From Thioalbus denitrificans (GTDB lineage: Bacteria > Pseudomonadota > Gammaproteobacteria > DSM-26407), in the NCBI RefSeq assembly GCF_003337735.1, contig NZ_QPJY01000013.1, positions 1-64,000 of the forward strand: a stretch of DNA of 64,000 nt, written 5' to 3'. The position numbers and the translations under genes were made by a program. Below are positions 52,617 through 61,798 of this stretch, piece by piece. How positions within the stretch are numbered: the first letter of the stretch is position 1; each line of letters begins with the position of its first letter. The notes under the pieces are model-generated. The model searched no databases. It saw only the letters and a program-made list of their open reading frames with translations, and was not told the origin of the DNA.

Positions 52617-53522
52617 TCAGCTCCGCGAGCGGCTGCCGTCCACCTCGCGGGGGTCCTGGTGGATGGTCACGTCCGCCTCCGGGTAGGCGGCCAGGATCTC
52701 CCGCTCCACCTGCTTCGCCATGGCGTGGGCCTCGCGCAGGGGCAGCCACGCGTCCAGTTCCAGGTGCAGCTGGATGATCTTCACCAGCCCCGACTGGCGG
52801 GTGCGCAGATCGTGCACCCCGCGCACCTCCGGATGGCCGAGGGCCAGGGCCGTCACCCGCTCGCGCACCGCCTCGGGCAGCTCCCGGTCCATGAGCACGT
52901 GGAACGCCTCCCGGCCGATGCCCCAGGCGCTCCAGAAGATGTAGACGGCGATGACGATGGCGATGACGGGGTCGATCCCCTGCCAGCCGAGGCCCGCCAG
53001 CACCAGGGCGGCGATGATGCCGACGTTGGTGAGCAGGTCGGTGAGGTAGTGCAGCGAGTCGGCGCGGATGGCGGTGGAGCCGGTGTGGCGGATGGCGTGG
53101 CGCTGGATGGCCACCAGCACGGCCGTGGCGACGATGGCGAACACCATCACCACGATGCCCACCTCCAGATCGGCCAGCGGCACCGGGTGCAGCAGCCGGT
53201 CCACGGCGTGGAACACCAGGAACACCGCCGAACCGGCGATGAAGGTCGCCTGGGCCAGCCCCGCCAGCGCCTCCGACTTCCCGTGGCCGAAGCGGTGCTG
53301 GGCATCGGGCGGCTCCAGCGCGTAGCGCACGGCCATCAGGTTGATGATGGAGGCGGCCACGTCCATCAGCGAGTCCACCAGGGAGGCCAGCAGGCTGACC
53401 GAGCCGGTCAGCAGCCACGCCACCAGCTTGGCCGCGATGAGCACGCTCGCGGTCACCACCGAGGCCAGTGTGGCCCGGCGCAGCAGGCGGGCCTGCCGAT
53501 CCAGGCCGGCGGGGGCGTTCAT
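52617..53522 (-). CDS. Cation diffusion facilitator (FieF-like)
   Basis: A 301-residue inner-membrane metal/proton antiporter. Six spans, with the transport-site residues D50 and D54 (DSLMD) and H158 and D162 (HYLTD), are followed by a cytoplasmic metal-binding domain. The Asp-Asp-His-Asp set matches FieF (YiiP), which exports Zn and Fe. Its start overlaps the pseudouridine synthase stop by 4 bp. Confidence 0.93.
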   Translation of the reverse strand: MNAPAGLDRQARLLRRATLASVVTASVLIAAKLVAWLLTGSVSLLASLVDSLMDVAASIINLMAVRYALEPPDAQHRFGHGKSEALAGLAQATFIAGSAVFLVFHAVDRLLHPVPLADLEVGIVVMVFAIVATAVLVAIQRHAIRHTGSTAIRADSLHYLTDLLTNVGIIAALVLAGLGWQGIDPVIAIVIAVYIFWSAWGIGREAFHVLMDRELPEAVRERVTALALGHPEVRGVHDLRTRQSGLVKIIQLHLELDAWLPLREAHAMAKQVEREILAAYPEADVTIHQDPREVDGSRSRS

Positions 53523-54388
53523 GCCGGCTGTTCCGGGCCGGGAGCGGCTTCCCCGACCGCCTCCGGGGCGTCGAGGCTGAACTCGCGCCGGGCGCCGGTG
53601 AACGGGCAGCGGAAGGCCAGCCGGCAGGCGCTGAGCCGCAACCCTTCAGTGTTCCGGTTGCCCGTGCCGTAGCGGGGATCGCCCAGCACCGGGTGGCCGA
53701 TGGCGTCCAGGTGGCGGCGGATCTGGTGCAGCCGCCCGGTCTCGATGGCGACCTCCAGCCGGGCCGTTCCCCGCCCGGCATCCACCTCAGTCACCCGGTA
53801 GGCGGTCAGCGCCGGCTTGCCGTCGAGCGGCGTGTCGATGCGCCCGGTGGCGCCCACCGGACCCGGCACGCCCCGCACCTCCACCCGGTAGTGCTTCTCC
53901 ACCCGGCGGTTGGCGAACAGCGCCGAGAGCTTCGCCGCCGCCTCCCCGTCGTGGGCCACCAGCATCAGGCCCTCCGCCTCCCGGTCCAGCCGATGCACCA
54001 GGTGGACCTCGCGCGCCAGCATCTGCTCCGCCTGGCGCAGGAGGCTGCAGTGATCGCCGCAGCGGTTGCCCTGGGCCATCAGCCCGGGCGGCTTGTACCA
54101 GACGCTGTAGCGGCCCAGGCGGTGCAGCAGGCGGGCCCGGGGCGGCTGGCGCGCGAGCAGCTCGGCGTCATAGCACAGGGAGAGCCGATCGCCGGCGTAG
54201 AGCGCGGCGGTGGCGCGACGCAGGCGCCGCGTGGGGGCGCAGCCGCGCCGGAGCCCGACCGCGCCCTTGTTCATCGCGTCCTTGATGCGTCCCTTGGGCA
54301 GGCCGGAGAGGGCGGCCAGCAGCGTGCAGGCGTCCCGCTTCTCGCCGGCGGGGACGACGTGCTCCAGATCGATGCGCGTGGCGGTCAT
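53519..54388 (-). CDS. RluA-family pseudouridine synthase
   Basis: A 289-residue RNA pseudouridine synthase with the catalytic Asp in 'HRLDREAEGLMLV' and 'YKPPGLMAQG' ahead of it. 'TGRLHQIRRHLDAIGHPVLGDPRYG' (split) is the closing RluA signature. The N-terminal 'LPKGRIKDAMNKGAV' region resembles an S4-like RNA-binding segment. The RNA target is uncertain. The ATG at 54388 is chosen over the ATG 6 bp upstream. Translationally coupled to the FieF-like gene. Confidence 0.9.
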   Translation of the reverse strand: MTATRIDLEHVVPAGEKRDACTLLAALSGLPKGRIKDAMNKGAVGLRRGCAPTRRLRRATAALYAGDRLSLCYDAELLARQPPRARLLHRLGRYSVWYKPPGLMAQGNRCGDHCSLLRQAEQMLAREVHLVHRLDREAEGLMLVAHDGEAAAKLSALFANRRVEKHYRVEVRGVPGPVGATGRIDTPLDGKPALTAYRVTEVDAGRGTARLEVAIETGRLHQIRRHLDAIGHPVLGDPRYGTGNRNTEGLRLSACRLAFRCPFTGARREFSLDAPEAVGEAAPGPEQPA

Positions 54389-54421
54389 GAACAAAAACGG
54401 TGCGGTCGGTAGAGGGTCAAT

Positions 54422-55573
54422 TTATACCACGTCGGGGGCCGCCGGGGGCGCCGCCCCGCCGGCCCGCGCGCTCCAGGCGGAGAGCCCCAGCGCGCCGAGC
54501 CCGGTCACCGCGATCGCCAACACCAGCAGGCCGCCCAGCAGCGGAATCCAGGCCAGCAGCGCCAGCGCCACGATGCCGGTCAGCAGCGCCACGAAACGGA
54601 TTCCGCCGCCGGCGTCGCCGCGCCGGAGGCGCGCCAGCACCAGGCCGCCGAGGGACAGGGCGCCGTTGAGCCCGCCCACCAGCACCATGACCGGGTAGAG
54701 GGCGAACAGCACCAGGCCGGCGAGGGCACCCACCACGGTCGCCATCAGCAGCACCGCCACCAGCGGCGGCGTGGCCAGCAGCGCCAGTCCCAGCGCCAGG
54801 CTCAGACCCGTCTGCGTGCGGGCGGTGCGGGCGGCGGCGGCGGCGAATCCCGGCGCCAGCAGCAGCCACAGGCCGCCCGCAACCGCCAGCGCGGGGGCGA
54901 ACAGCCACGGCAGCGCCGCCAGCGAGGGCGAGGCGGAAACCTCCGCCGGCGACTCTCCCGGCAGGTGCTCCACCCGTCCGCCGATGCGGGCGCCCGGCTC
55001 CACCCGGGGCGGCTCGGGGCCGCGCACCACGAGGTTGCCGGTGATCTCCGCCCCGGCGCGCACCTCCACCCGCCCGGCCGCGAACTCGGCGTCGCCCGTC
55101 ACCCGCCCGGAGACGATCACCGTCTCCCCGGCCGCCCGCACGCCCCGGGCCAGGTCGCCGGAGAGCTCGATGCGCCGGCCGGCAAGCCAGGCCCTTCCGC
55201 CCACTTCGGCGCCGGCACTCAGGATGACCGTCTCCCCCGCCGCCAGCAGGCCGTCGCCCACCGACCCGGCCACCCGCACGTCGCGCCCGGCCAGGCGGGC
55301 GTCGTCGGCCACCGCCGCGGCAATCTCCACCCGCTCACCGGCGGCCATCACGTCCCCCGCCACCGTGCCGGCCACGCGCACGTCGCGCCCGGCGGCCAGC
55401 ACGTCCCCCGCCGCCCGGCCGTCGAAGGTGACGCTGCGCCCGGCCACGTAGAGGTCCTCGGCGATCTCGCCGCGCAGGTCCACCACCTCGCCCGCCACCG
55501 GCCCGGCCGCCGCCACCGCGGGCAGCAGCGCCAGGGCCAGCACCAGCAACCGTCCGCCGTTTCCACTGTGCAT
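54422..55573 (-). CDS. Exported bactofilin-like polymer protein with membrane tail
   Basis: A 383-residue protein: signal peptide (residues 1-22), a repeating beta-solenoid-like region (about 25-205) and a C-terminal half with about four membrane spans (from about 220). The repeats contain many 'AGRDVRVAG', 'AAGETVILS' and 'GDVLAAGR' type turns, as in polymer-forming cytoskeletal (bactofilin-like) folds. The domain probably faces the periplasm. GAGGAGG precedes the ATG at 55573. Its neighbours are a Ca-type ATPase and a pseudouridine synthase, and its function is not established. Confidence 0.75.
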   Translation of the reverse strand: MHSGNGGRLLVLALALLPAVAAAGPVAGEVVDLRGEIAEDLYVAGRSVTFDGRAAGDVLAAGRDVRVAGTVAGDVMAAGERVEIAAAVADDARLAGRDVRVAGSVGDGLLAAGETVILSAGAEVGGRAWLAGRRIELSGDLARGVRAAGETVIVSGRVTGDAEFAAGRVEVRAGAEITGNLVVRGPEPPRVEPGARIGGRVEHLPGESPAEVSASPSLAALPWLFAPALAVAGGLWLLLAPGFAAAAARTARTQTGLSLALGLALLATPPLVAVLLMATVVGALAGLVLFALYPVMVLVGGLNGALSLGGLVLARLRRGDAGGGIRFVALLTGIVALALLAWIPLLGGLLVLAIAVTGLGALGLSAWSARAGGAAPPAAPDVV

Positions 55574-55613
55574 GATTCGCCTCCTCTGCTCTCTCCAGTT
55601 GCGGTATATCGTC

Positions 55614-58268
55614 CTACTCACGGTACAGCCGCCCGGCCCGCACCAGCGCCTTCTCCGCCTCCACCGCCACCAGCACCACGGCGGCCAGGGCGAAGCAGGT
55701 ACCCAGCTCCGCCAGGCTCAGGGGCTGGGTGCGGAAAATGCCGTTCAGCACCGGCAGGTAGATGACCGCCAGCTGCAGCCCCACCGTCAGCAGCACCGCG
55801 CCCAGCAGCGCGGGGTTGCCGAGCAGACCCTGGCGGAACAGCGACTCGCGCTCGGAACGCACCGCCAGCACGTGGAACAGCTGGGCCAGAGTGAGAACCG
55901 TGAAGACCACCGTCTGCCAGTGGGCGCTGCCCGTGCCCACCGCCCAGGCCTGGCCCAGGATGGACAGCCCGCCGATGAGCAGCCCCACCCAGATCATGTG
56001 CTGCCACATGCCGTGGGCGAAGATGCTCTCCCGGGGCGGGCGCGGCGGCCGGTCCATGATCCCCCGCTCGGCCGGCTCCGCGGCCAGCGCCAGCCCCGGC
56101 AGGCCGTCGGTGACCAGGTTGATCCAGAGGATGTGGATGGGCAGCAGGGGAATGGGCAGCCCCAGCAGCGGGGCCAGGAACAGGGTCCAGATCTCCCCGG
56201 CATTGCTGGTCATGGTGTACTTGATGAACTTGCGGATGTTGTCGAAGATGCGCCGGCCCTCGCGCACCGCCGCCACGATGGTGGCGAAGTTGTCGTCCAG
56301 CAGCACCATGTCGGCCGCCTCGCGGGCCACGTCGGTGCCCTTGCGGCCCATGGCCACGCCGATGCCGGCGCGCTTGAGGGCGGGGGCATCGTTGACCCCG
56401 TCGCCGGTCATGGCCACGAATTCGCCGTGGGTCTGCAGCGCCTTGACGATGCGCAGCTTCTGCTCCGGGCTCACCCGGGCGTAGACCCGGATCGACTCCA
56501 CCCGCTCGGCGAAGGCGGCGTCGGAGAGCGCCCCCAGCTCCGCGCCGGTGAGGGTCTCACCGGCATCCCCGGCAATACCCAGCCGCCGGGCGATGGCCAG
56601 CGCCGTGCCGGGGTGATCGCCGGTGATCATCACCGGCACGATGCCCGCGGCGCGGCACTCCGCCACCGCCTCCTCCGCCCCCGCCCGGGGCGGATCCGCC
56701 AGCGCCGCCAGGCCGAGCAGGCACAGCTCCGACTCCAGCGCCGCCTCCGGCTCCCCCTCCCCGGCCTCGCGCCAGGCCAGCGCCAGCACCCGGTAGCCCG
56801 CCTCGGCCAGGGCCCGGGCCTGTTCGAGGAGTGCTTCCGGATCCAGCGGTTGCGGCCCCCCGGCGGCCAGCTCGCGGGTGCACAGGGGCAGCACCTGCTC
56901 CGGCGCGCCCTTGGTGAAGAGGATGCGGCGCCCGCCCTCGTCATGGACCGTGGTCATGCGCTTGCGCTCGCTGTCGAAGGGCAGCTCCGCGATGCGCGGC
57001 AGCGCTCCGGCAAGCTCCGCGCGGTCGTGGCCGGCGGCCGCGGCCGCCTCCCACAGGGCCAGCTCGGTGGGGTCGCCGCGCGCCGCCCCCTCCACGCCGG
57101 GCTCAACGTCGTTGCTCAGCGCCAGGGCCTGCCCGAGGCGCCGCCAAGGCTCGGCCGCCGTGTCCGCGGCGGGCAGCGTGTCGCGCTCCTCGCCCGCCGC
57201 CACCAGGCGTTCCACGCGCATGCGGTTCTCGGTGAGGGTACCGGTCTTGTCGCTGCAGATGACGGTGACCGAACCCAGGGTCTCCACCGCCGGCAGCCGC
57301 CGCACCAGGGCGTTGCTGCGGCTCATCAGCCGCGCGCCCAGCGCCAGGGCCACGGTCACCACCGCCGGCAGGGCCTCGGGGACGGCGGCCACCGCCAGGC
57401 TGATGGCGGTGAGCAGCATCAGCAGCGGCTCCACCCCCTGCAGCAGGCCGGCGGCGAAGATGAGGGTGCAGATGGCCAGCACCGCCAGCGCCAGGGTCCG
57501 GCCGAAGCGGGCCAGCCGCTTCTGCAGCGGGGTGCGCACCGACTCGGCCCCGCCCAGCAGCCCGGCAATGCGCCCGATCTCCGTGTCCATGCCGGTGGCG
57601 GTGACCACGCCCCGCCCCCGCCCCCGGGTCACCAGGGTGCCCTTCCAGAGCCGGTTGCGGCGCTCGGCCAGGGCCAGCGCCGGGTCCGGCAGCGCCTCCG
57701 GCGCCTTCTCCACCGCCACCGACTCCCCGGTCAGCGCCGACTCGTCCGCCTGCAGCCCCTCGCCGGCGAGCAGCCGCAGGTCCGCCGGCACGCCGTCGCC
57801 GGCCTCCAGCAGCACCGTGTCCCCGGGCACGAGCTCGCCGCCGGGCACGGTCACCGCCTCGCCGTCGCGGATCACCCGCGCCATGGGCACGGCCAGCCGG
57901 CGCAGGGCCGCCACCGCCCGCTCGGCCCGATACTCCTGCACCGTCCCGATGATCGCGTTGAGCAGCACGATGACCAGGATGGCCGCCGTGTCCTGGGGCT
58001 CGCCCACCGCCCCCGAAACCACCGCCGCGGCCAGCAGCACCAGGATCATGAAATCGGCGAACTGGCCCAGGAACATGCCCAGCAGCGTGCGCCGGCGGCC
58101 TTCGGCGAGCCGGTTGGGGCCGTGACGGGCCAGGCGCGCGCCGGCCTCGGCGGCGGACAGGCCACGCTCCCCGTCCCCGCCCAGGCGCTCCAGCGCCGCC
58201 GCCGGCTCCAGGCAGTGCCAATGGACCCCCTCGTTCAGCTGTTCACCCCGCTCGTGGGTTCCCATCAT
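55614..58268 (-). CDS. P-type ATPase, Ca2+-transporting type
   Basis: An 884-residue P2-type ATPase. The phosphorylated Asp is in DKTGTLT, with TGES in the actuator domain and 'MTGDGVNDAPALK' at the hinge. Ca-pump residues in the membrane are retained: the Glu of 'AAVPEALP' in span 4, Asn and Glu of 'NAGEI' in span 5, and the Asn and Asp of 'LWINLVTDGLP' in span 6. It most likely exports calcium, although Mn or other cations are possible. Codons 1-2 are ATG ATG, with no Shine-Dalgarno. An 11-unit octamer array sits 11 bp upstream of the start. Confidence 0.92.
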   Translation of the reverse strand: MMGTHERGEQLNEGVHWHCLEPAAALERLGGDGERGLSAAEAGARLARHGPNRLAEGRRRTLLGMFLGQFADFMILVLLAAAVVSGAVGEPQDTAAILVIVLLNAIIGTVQEYRAERAVAALRRLAVPMARVIRDGEAVTVPGGELVPGDTVLLEAGDGVPADLRLLAGEGLQADESALTGESVAVEKAPEALPDPALALAERRNRLWKGTLVTRGRGRGVVTATGMDTEIGRIAGLLGGAESVRTPLQKRLARFGRTLALAVLAICTLIFAAGLLQGVEPLLMLLTAISLAVAAVPEALPAVVTVALALGARLMSRSNALVRRLPAVETLGSVTVICSDKTGTLTENRMRVERLVAAGEERDTLPAADTAAEPWRRLGQALALSNDVEPGVEGAARGDPTELALWEAAAAAGHDRAELAGALPRIAELPFDSERKRMTTVHDEGGRRILFTKGAPEQVLPLCTRELAAGGPQPLDPEALLEQARALAEAGYRVLALAWREAGEGEPEAALESELCLLGLAALADPPRAGAEEAVAECRAAGIVPVMITGDHPGTALAIARRLGIAGDAGETLTGAELGALSDAAFAERVESIRVYARVSPEQKLRIVKALQTHGEFVAMTGDGVNDAPALKRAGIGVAMGRKGTDVAREAADMVLLDDNFATIVAAVREGRRIFDNIRKFIKYTMTSNAGEIWTLFLAPLLGLPIPLLPIHILWINLVTDGLPGLALAAEPAERGIMDRPPRPPRESIFAHGMWQHMIWVGLLIGGLSILGQAWAVGTGSAHWQTVVFTVLTLAQLFHVLAVRSERESLFRQGLLGNPALLGAVLLTVGLQLAVIYLPVLNGIFRTQPLSLAELGTCFALAAVVLVAVEAEKALVRAGRLYRE

Positions 58269-58278
58269 TCAATAACCG

Positions 58279-58370
58279 TGCGTGAGTGCGTGAGTGCGTG
58301 AGTGCGTGAGTGCGTGAGTGCGTGGGTGCGTGAGTGCGTGAGTGCGTGAGTGCGTGAGTGCGTGAGTGCG
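58279..58370 (+). repeat. Octamer array (TGCGTGAG)n upstream of P-ATPase
   Basis: About 11.5 octamers, one of them TGCGTGGG. On the minus strand they lie immediately before the P-type ATPase start, so copy-number changes could alter its leader. Between the array and the VIT-like stop at 58408 there is only ATCCTTATCACTTATCCC-type text. Confidence 0.95.
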
Positions 58371-58407
58371 ATGGTGCCCTTCATCCTTATCACTTATCCC
58401 TTAACCA

Positions 58408-58989
58408 TCACTGGACGAACAACAGGATGATGAGCGCCGTCACGACACCCACCAGCAGGGTGCGCATACCGCTCCAGAGCCAGGACCCTCCGCTGACATG
58501 GCCCAGGAACAGGCCCAGCCCGAACAGGGTGAGAAAGGCCATGGCCACGGCCGCGGGCAACGGCGGCAGGGGCAGCGGCACGCCCGCGCCCGCCAGCCAC
58601 AGGGGCGCCATCACCAGCAGCGCCACCAGCAGGGGCGCGAGGCCGTTGACCGCAGCCACCAGCAGGGGCACCCAGCGCGCCGCGTCGGCGTGGGCGGAGT
58701 CCTGCAGGTCCGCCACCATCGCCCCCTCCAGCTCGTCCAGGGCCCGGCGGCGCTCGGCCGCTTCGCTGACATAGGCGCTGGTGATCCCGCTCATGAACAG
58801 GGCCACGGCGGCCCCCAGGCAGGCGCGGATGACCACGCCCAGCTCCACTCCGCCGCTCACCAGGAAACCCATCATGAGCCCGAGCATGGCCAGGGCGCCG
58901 TCGAAGCCGTTGACCACGAAATAGCGCCGCAGGATGCCGTGGGAGCGGCTGATGCGCAGGAGAAAACCGGCGTTGCGCAGCAGGTTCAT
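58408..58989 (-). CDS. VIT1/CCC1-like membrane protein
   Basis: A 193-residue membrane protein with a conserved opening 'SHGILRRYFVVNGFDGALAMLGLMMGF' (split) followed by about five spans and an acidic cytosolic segment 'ERRRALDELEGAMVADLQDS'. This matches small VIT1/CCC1-type transporters for iron or manganese. The gene lies between DUF211 and the Ca-type ATPase on the same strand. Confidence 0.8.
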   Translation of the reverse strand: MNLLRNAGFLLRISRSHGILRRYFVVNGFDGALAMLGLMMGFLVSGGVELGVVIRACLGAAVALFMSGITSAYVSEAAERRRALDELEGAMVADLQDSAHADAARWVPLLVAAVNGLAPLLVALLVMAPLWLAGAGVPLPLPPLPAAVAMAFLTLFGLGLFLGHVSGGSWLWSGMRTLLVGVVTALIILLFVQ

Positions 58990-59096
58990 GCCGGCCCGCC
59001 CCGATCCGGCCGCCTGTCACCCGGCCACCGGGCGGCGGCGCCGGAGTGATTCGCGGCGCACGTGCAGAAGTGTTCCCTGGGCGTTGTCACCGGCTC

Positions 59097-59369
59097 TCAA
59101 CCCTCCGTATCGGCGCCGCCCACCACCTCCACCTCGTCGATGCTGTGCAGCGAGGCCCCCATCTCGCCGATGGCGGCCCGCAGCCGCTCGAAGTCGAGCG
59201 ATTCGCCCTCCACCACCAGCTGCAGGGTCTCGGTATTCTCGTCCACCTCCATCACCGTGAGCCGCAGCCGGCACTCGCCGCAGATGGCGGCGAGGTGGCG
59301 GCTGAACTCCAGCCCGTCGGGGTGGTGGGGCTTGAGCACGTCGAGCACCAGGCGTTTGACCTCAACCAT
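59097..59369 (-). CDS. DUF211-family protein
   Basis: A 90-residue protein matching DUF211: 'VKRLVLDVLKPHHPDGLEFSRHLA' (split), then a CGEC Cys pair near 30-33, 'VMEVDENTETLQLVVEGESLDFERLRAAIGEMGASLHSIDEVEV' (split). Family members form oligomers, bind cations and often sit near transporters. The ATG at 59369 matches the usual start, although GGAGGA is unusually close. Upstream of the VIT-like gene and perhaps co-regulated. Confidence 0.82.
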   Translation of the reverse strand: MVEVKRLVLDVLKPHHPDGLEFSRHLAAICGECRLRLTVMEVDENTETLQLVVEGESLDFERLRAAIGEMGASLHSIDEVEVVGGADTEG

Positions 59370-59463
59370 TCCTCCCCCTCTTCGTCGCCGTTTCCCTGCA
59401 TTCAGTGTGGCCTGCGGGGGTGGGACCGGCAAGGCGGCCGGGGCGGCGGCAGCCCGCGCCCGG

Positions 59464-60015
59464 CTACTCCTCCGGCCCGAGTATCCCGGTGGGCCGGCCG
59501 TCGAGGCTGGTGCGGTTCTTCGTCTCCCAGTACTCACGGATGCCCGCCTCGCCCTTGCGCTCGCTCCAGCGGGTCAGCTCGTCGCGCTGCCCCACGTAGT
59601 CGAACAGGGGCACGCCGAAGCCGCAGGAAGTCTGCACCAGCTCCACCCGCAGGTCGATGATCTGCCGCGCGCCGGGCTGCTCCGGGAACAGGGGCAGCAG
59701 CAGCGCCCACTCTTCGTCGCGGGGATGAACCGCCCGGGCCTGGCCGTAGAGGCGCAGGATCAGGGGGTCCCCCTCGAAGGCGCAGAACATCAGGGTCATG
59801 CGGGGGTTCTCCCGCAGGTGGGCGGCGGTCTCGTTGCCGCTGCCGGTGAGGTTCAGCCACGCCACCCGGTCCGGACCGGGCACGCGCAGGCTGTCCATGC
59901 CCTTGGGCGAGAGATTCACCCGGCCGTCGGCGGCCGCCGTGGCCACGAAGTAGAGCCGCTGGCGCTCGATGAACTCGCGGTGCCTGTCGCTGATGGCGCT
60001 GTATTGCCGGCCCAT
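59464..60015 (-). CDS. Pyridoxamine-phosphate-oxidase-like flavoprotein
   Basis: A 183-residue protein of the PNPOx-like split-barrel family that binds FMN or F420. 'FVATAAADGRVNLSPKGMDSL' (split) and 'LTGSGNETAAHLRENPRMTLMFCAF' (split) are typical of this subgroup. The substrate is unknown. It has no close partners. Confidence 0.87.
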   Translation of the reverse strand: MGRQYSAISDRHREFIERQRLYFVATAAADGRVNLSPKGMDSLRVPGPDRVAWLNLTGSGNETAAHLRENPRMTLMFCAFEGDPLILRLYGQARAVHPRDEEWALLLPLFPEQPGARQIIDLRVELVQTSCGFGVPLFDYVGQRDELTRWSERKGEAGIREYWETKNRTSLDGRPTGILGPEE

Positions 60016-60081
60016 GGTGGAAGCTCCTCTGGCTGATTCGGGTCGTGGAACGGCTATCCCCCCGCTCGACCCATATGGAAG

Positions 60082-60411
60082 TCAGTGGGCGACGGTGCGG
60101 GAGAAGAGGTGGATCACCAGCACCCCGGCGATGATCAGCCCCATGCCCAGGACGGCGGGGAGATCGGGCGCCTGGCGGAAGGCCACCATGCCCACCAGGG
60201 TGATGAGCACAATGCCGAGCCCCGCCCAGATGGCGTAGGCGACACCCACCGGGATGGTCCGCAGCACCAGGCCGAGGAAGTAGAAGGCGGCCCCGTAGCC
60301 CGCCACCACGACCAGGCTGGGGACGGGCCGGGTGAAGCCCTCGGCGGCCTTCAGGGCGCTGGTGCCGATGACCTCGGCGACGATGGCGATGAGAAGGTAG
60401 ACGTAGCCCAT
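60082..60411 (-). CDS. SMR-family small multidrug efflux protein
   Basis: A 109-residue, four-span membrane protein of the small multidrug resistance family. The essential Glu is E13 in 'IVAEVIGTSALK', and 'YAIWAGLG' is in span 3. The Trp-Ala-Gly-Leu-Gly motif is shared by EmrE-like proteins. It probably exports lipophilic cations using the proton gradient, although guanidinium exporters look similar. Confidence 0.93.
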   Translation of the reverse strand: MGYVYLLIAIVAEVIGTSALKAAEGFTRPVPSLVVVAGYGAAFYFLGLVLRTIPVGVAYAIWAGLGIVLITLVGMVAFRQAPDLPAVLGMGLIIAGVLVIHLFSRTVAH

Positions 60412-60487
60412 GGGGTGGCCTCGGGTTCGGATTGCCGTGCCGCGCGGCGGACCGCCATCATAACCCTCCCGGCCGCCGGAGTGGCAG

Positions 60488-61798
60488 TCAGGCGCCCGGC
60501 CAGCGCATGGCCGCGCCGCGCAGGTGCCCGTGGCGGAAGCGCGAATAGAGCAGCTCGAACAGCAGCGCCCCGGCCAGGAAGCCCGCGAAGATCCACAGCG
60601 CGTGGGGGCTGTCCGCGCCGGTCCGCGCCAGCAGCACGCCGAGCGCCCCGAGACAGGCCACGGCGCCGACCAGCGGGATGACCGGGCTGCCGCCGGTGCG
60701 CGGCGCCAGCCGCGCCGCGGCGGCGTTGGTGACAGCGAAGACCAGCAGGAAGCCGGCGCTGGCGACGATGGCGATGGCGGTGAGGTCCACGAGGTTGGCC
60801 ACCAGCCCCGCCAGCACGCCCACGCTGATCACCCCCGAGACCGGCTCGTTCCAGGCCCGGTGGGCGAGGATGTCCGGAAGCTCGCGGTCCCGGGCCAGGA
60901 TGTAGCCCAGCCGCGCGTTGCCGTAGACCGTGGCGTTGATGGCGGAGAAGGTGGCCAGCAGCGCCGAGACGGAGACCAGCGAGAAGCCCAGGGCGCCGAG
61001 GGCGGGCCGGGCGGCCTCGGCCAGGGCGAAGTCCTTCACCGCGGCGATGCGGCTGTCGGGCACCGTGCCCACCGTCACCAGCGCCACCAGCACGTAGAGC
61101 AGGATCACCAGCACCACCGAGCCGTAGAAGGCGACGGGCAGGTTGCGTTCCGGATCGCGCACGTCCTCGGCGGAGTTGGCGATGAGCTCGAATCCCTCGT
61201 AGGCGACGAAGATGACCATGCCCGCGGCGAGGATGGTCAGGCTGTCGCCCCAGTGCGCCGGCGCCAGCCGCGCCGGCTCCACGTAGGGCAGCCCGGAGGC
61301 GATCACCAGCGCCAGCAGCGCCAGCTTGAGCACCACCACCAGGCTCTCGGAGCGGGCCACGGCGGCGGCGTTCAGCAAGTTAATGCCGATGGGCACCAGG
61401 ATGGAGAGGGAGATGAGGAGATGGCGCAGCCAGGGGCCGTGGCCGGGCCCGAAGAAGGTGAGCGCGTAGGAGGCGAAGGCCACCGCGTAGAGGGCGATGG
61501 TCACCAGGTAGCAGAGCCACAGGAACAGGTTGAGGGTGCCCGTGGCCAGGTCGACGCCGAAGGCCCGGTCCACGAACAGGACCGTGCCGCCCTGGCTGGG
61601 GAAGCGCACCGAGAGCCGGACGTAGGAGTGGGCCGTGAGCAGGGCCACCACGCCCGCCAGCGCGAAGGCCACCGCCGTGGCGCCGTGGGCCAGGGAGACC
61701 GCCTCGCCCAGCACGGCGAAGATGCCACCGCCCACCATGCCGCCGATGCCGATGGCCATGGCGCCGGGCCAGCCGATGTTCCGTGCGGTCGTGGTCAT
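60488..61798 (-). CDS. APC-family amino-acid permease
   Basis: A 436-residue transporter with about twelve spans. Motif 'GIGGMVGGGIFAVLG' near residues 16-30 is the unwound span 1 of amino acid-polyamine-organocation permeases, and 'FVAYEGFELIANSAEDVRDPERNLP' (split) is span 6 and the following loop. The substrate is not evident. The ATG at 61798 overlaps the deoC stop by 4 bp, so the two are coupled. Confidence 0.92.
   Translation of the reverse strand: MTTTARNIGWPGAMAIGIGGMVGGGIFAVLGEAVSLAHGATAVAFALAGVVALLTAHSYVRLSVRFPSQGGTVLFVDRAFGVDLATGTLNLFLWLCYLVTIALYAVAFASYALTFFGPGHGPWLRHLLISLSILVPIGINLLNAAAVARSESLVVVLKLALLALVIASGLPYVEPARLAPAHWGDSLTILAAGMVIFVAYEGFELIANSAEDVRDPERNLPVAFYGSVVLVILLYVLVALVTVGTVPDSRIAAVKDFALAEAARPALGALGFSLVSVSALLATFSAINATVYGNARLGYILARDRELPDILAHRAWNEPVSGVISVGVLAGLVANLVDLTAIAIVASAGFLLVFAVTNAAAARLAPRTGGSPVIPLVGAVACLGALGVLLARTGADSPHALWIFAGFLAGALLFELLYSRFRHGHLRGAAMRWPGA

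Noticed and set aside
55572-58301. Very long plus-strand frames opposite the P-type ATPase, ptsP, GT39 and other genes
   Set aside because: GC-rich coding sequence leaves the opposite strand free of stops. The translations are low-complexity His/Gln/Arg/Gly/Ala-rich and the true genes are unambiguous.
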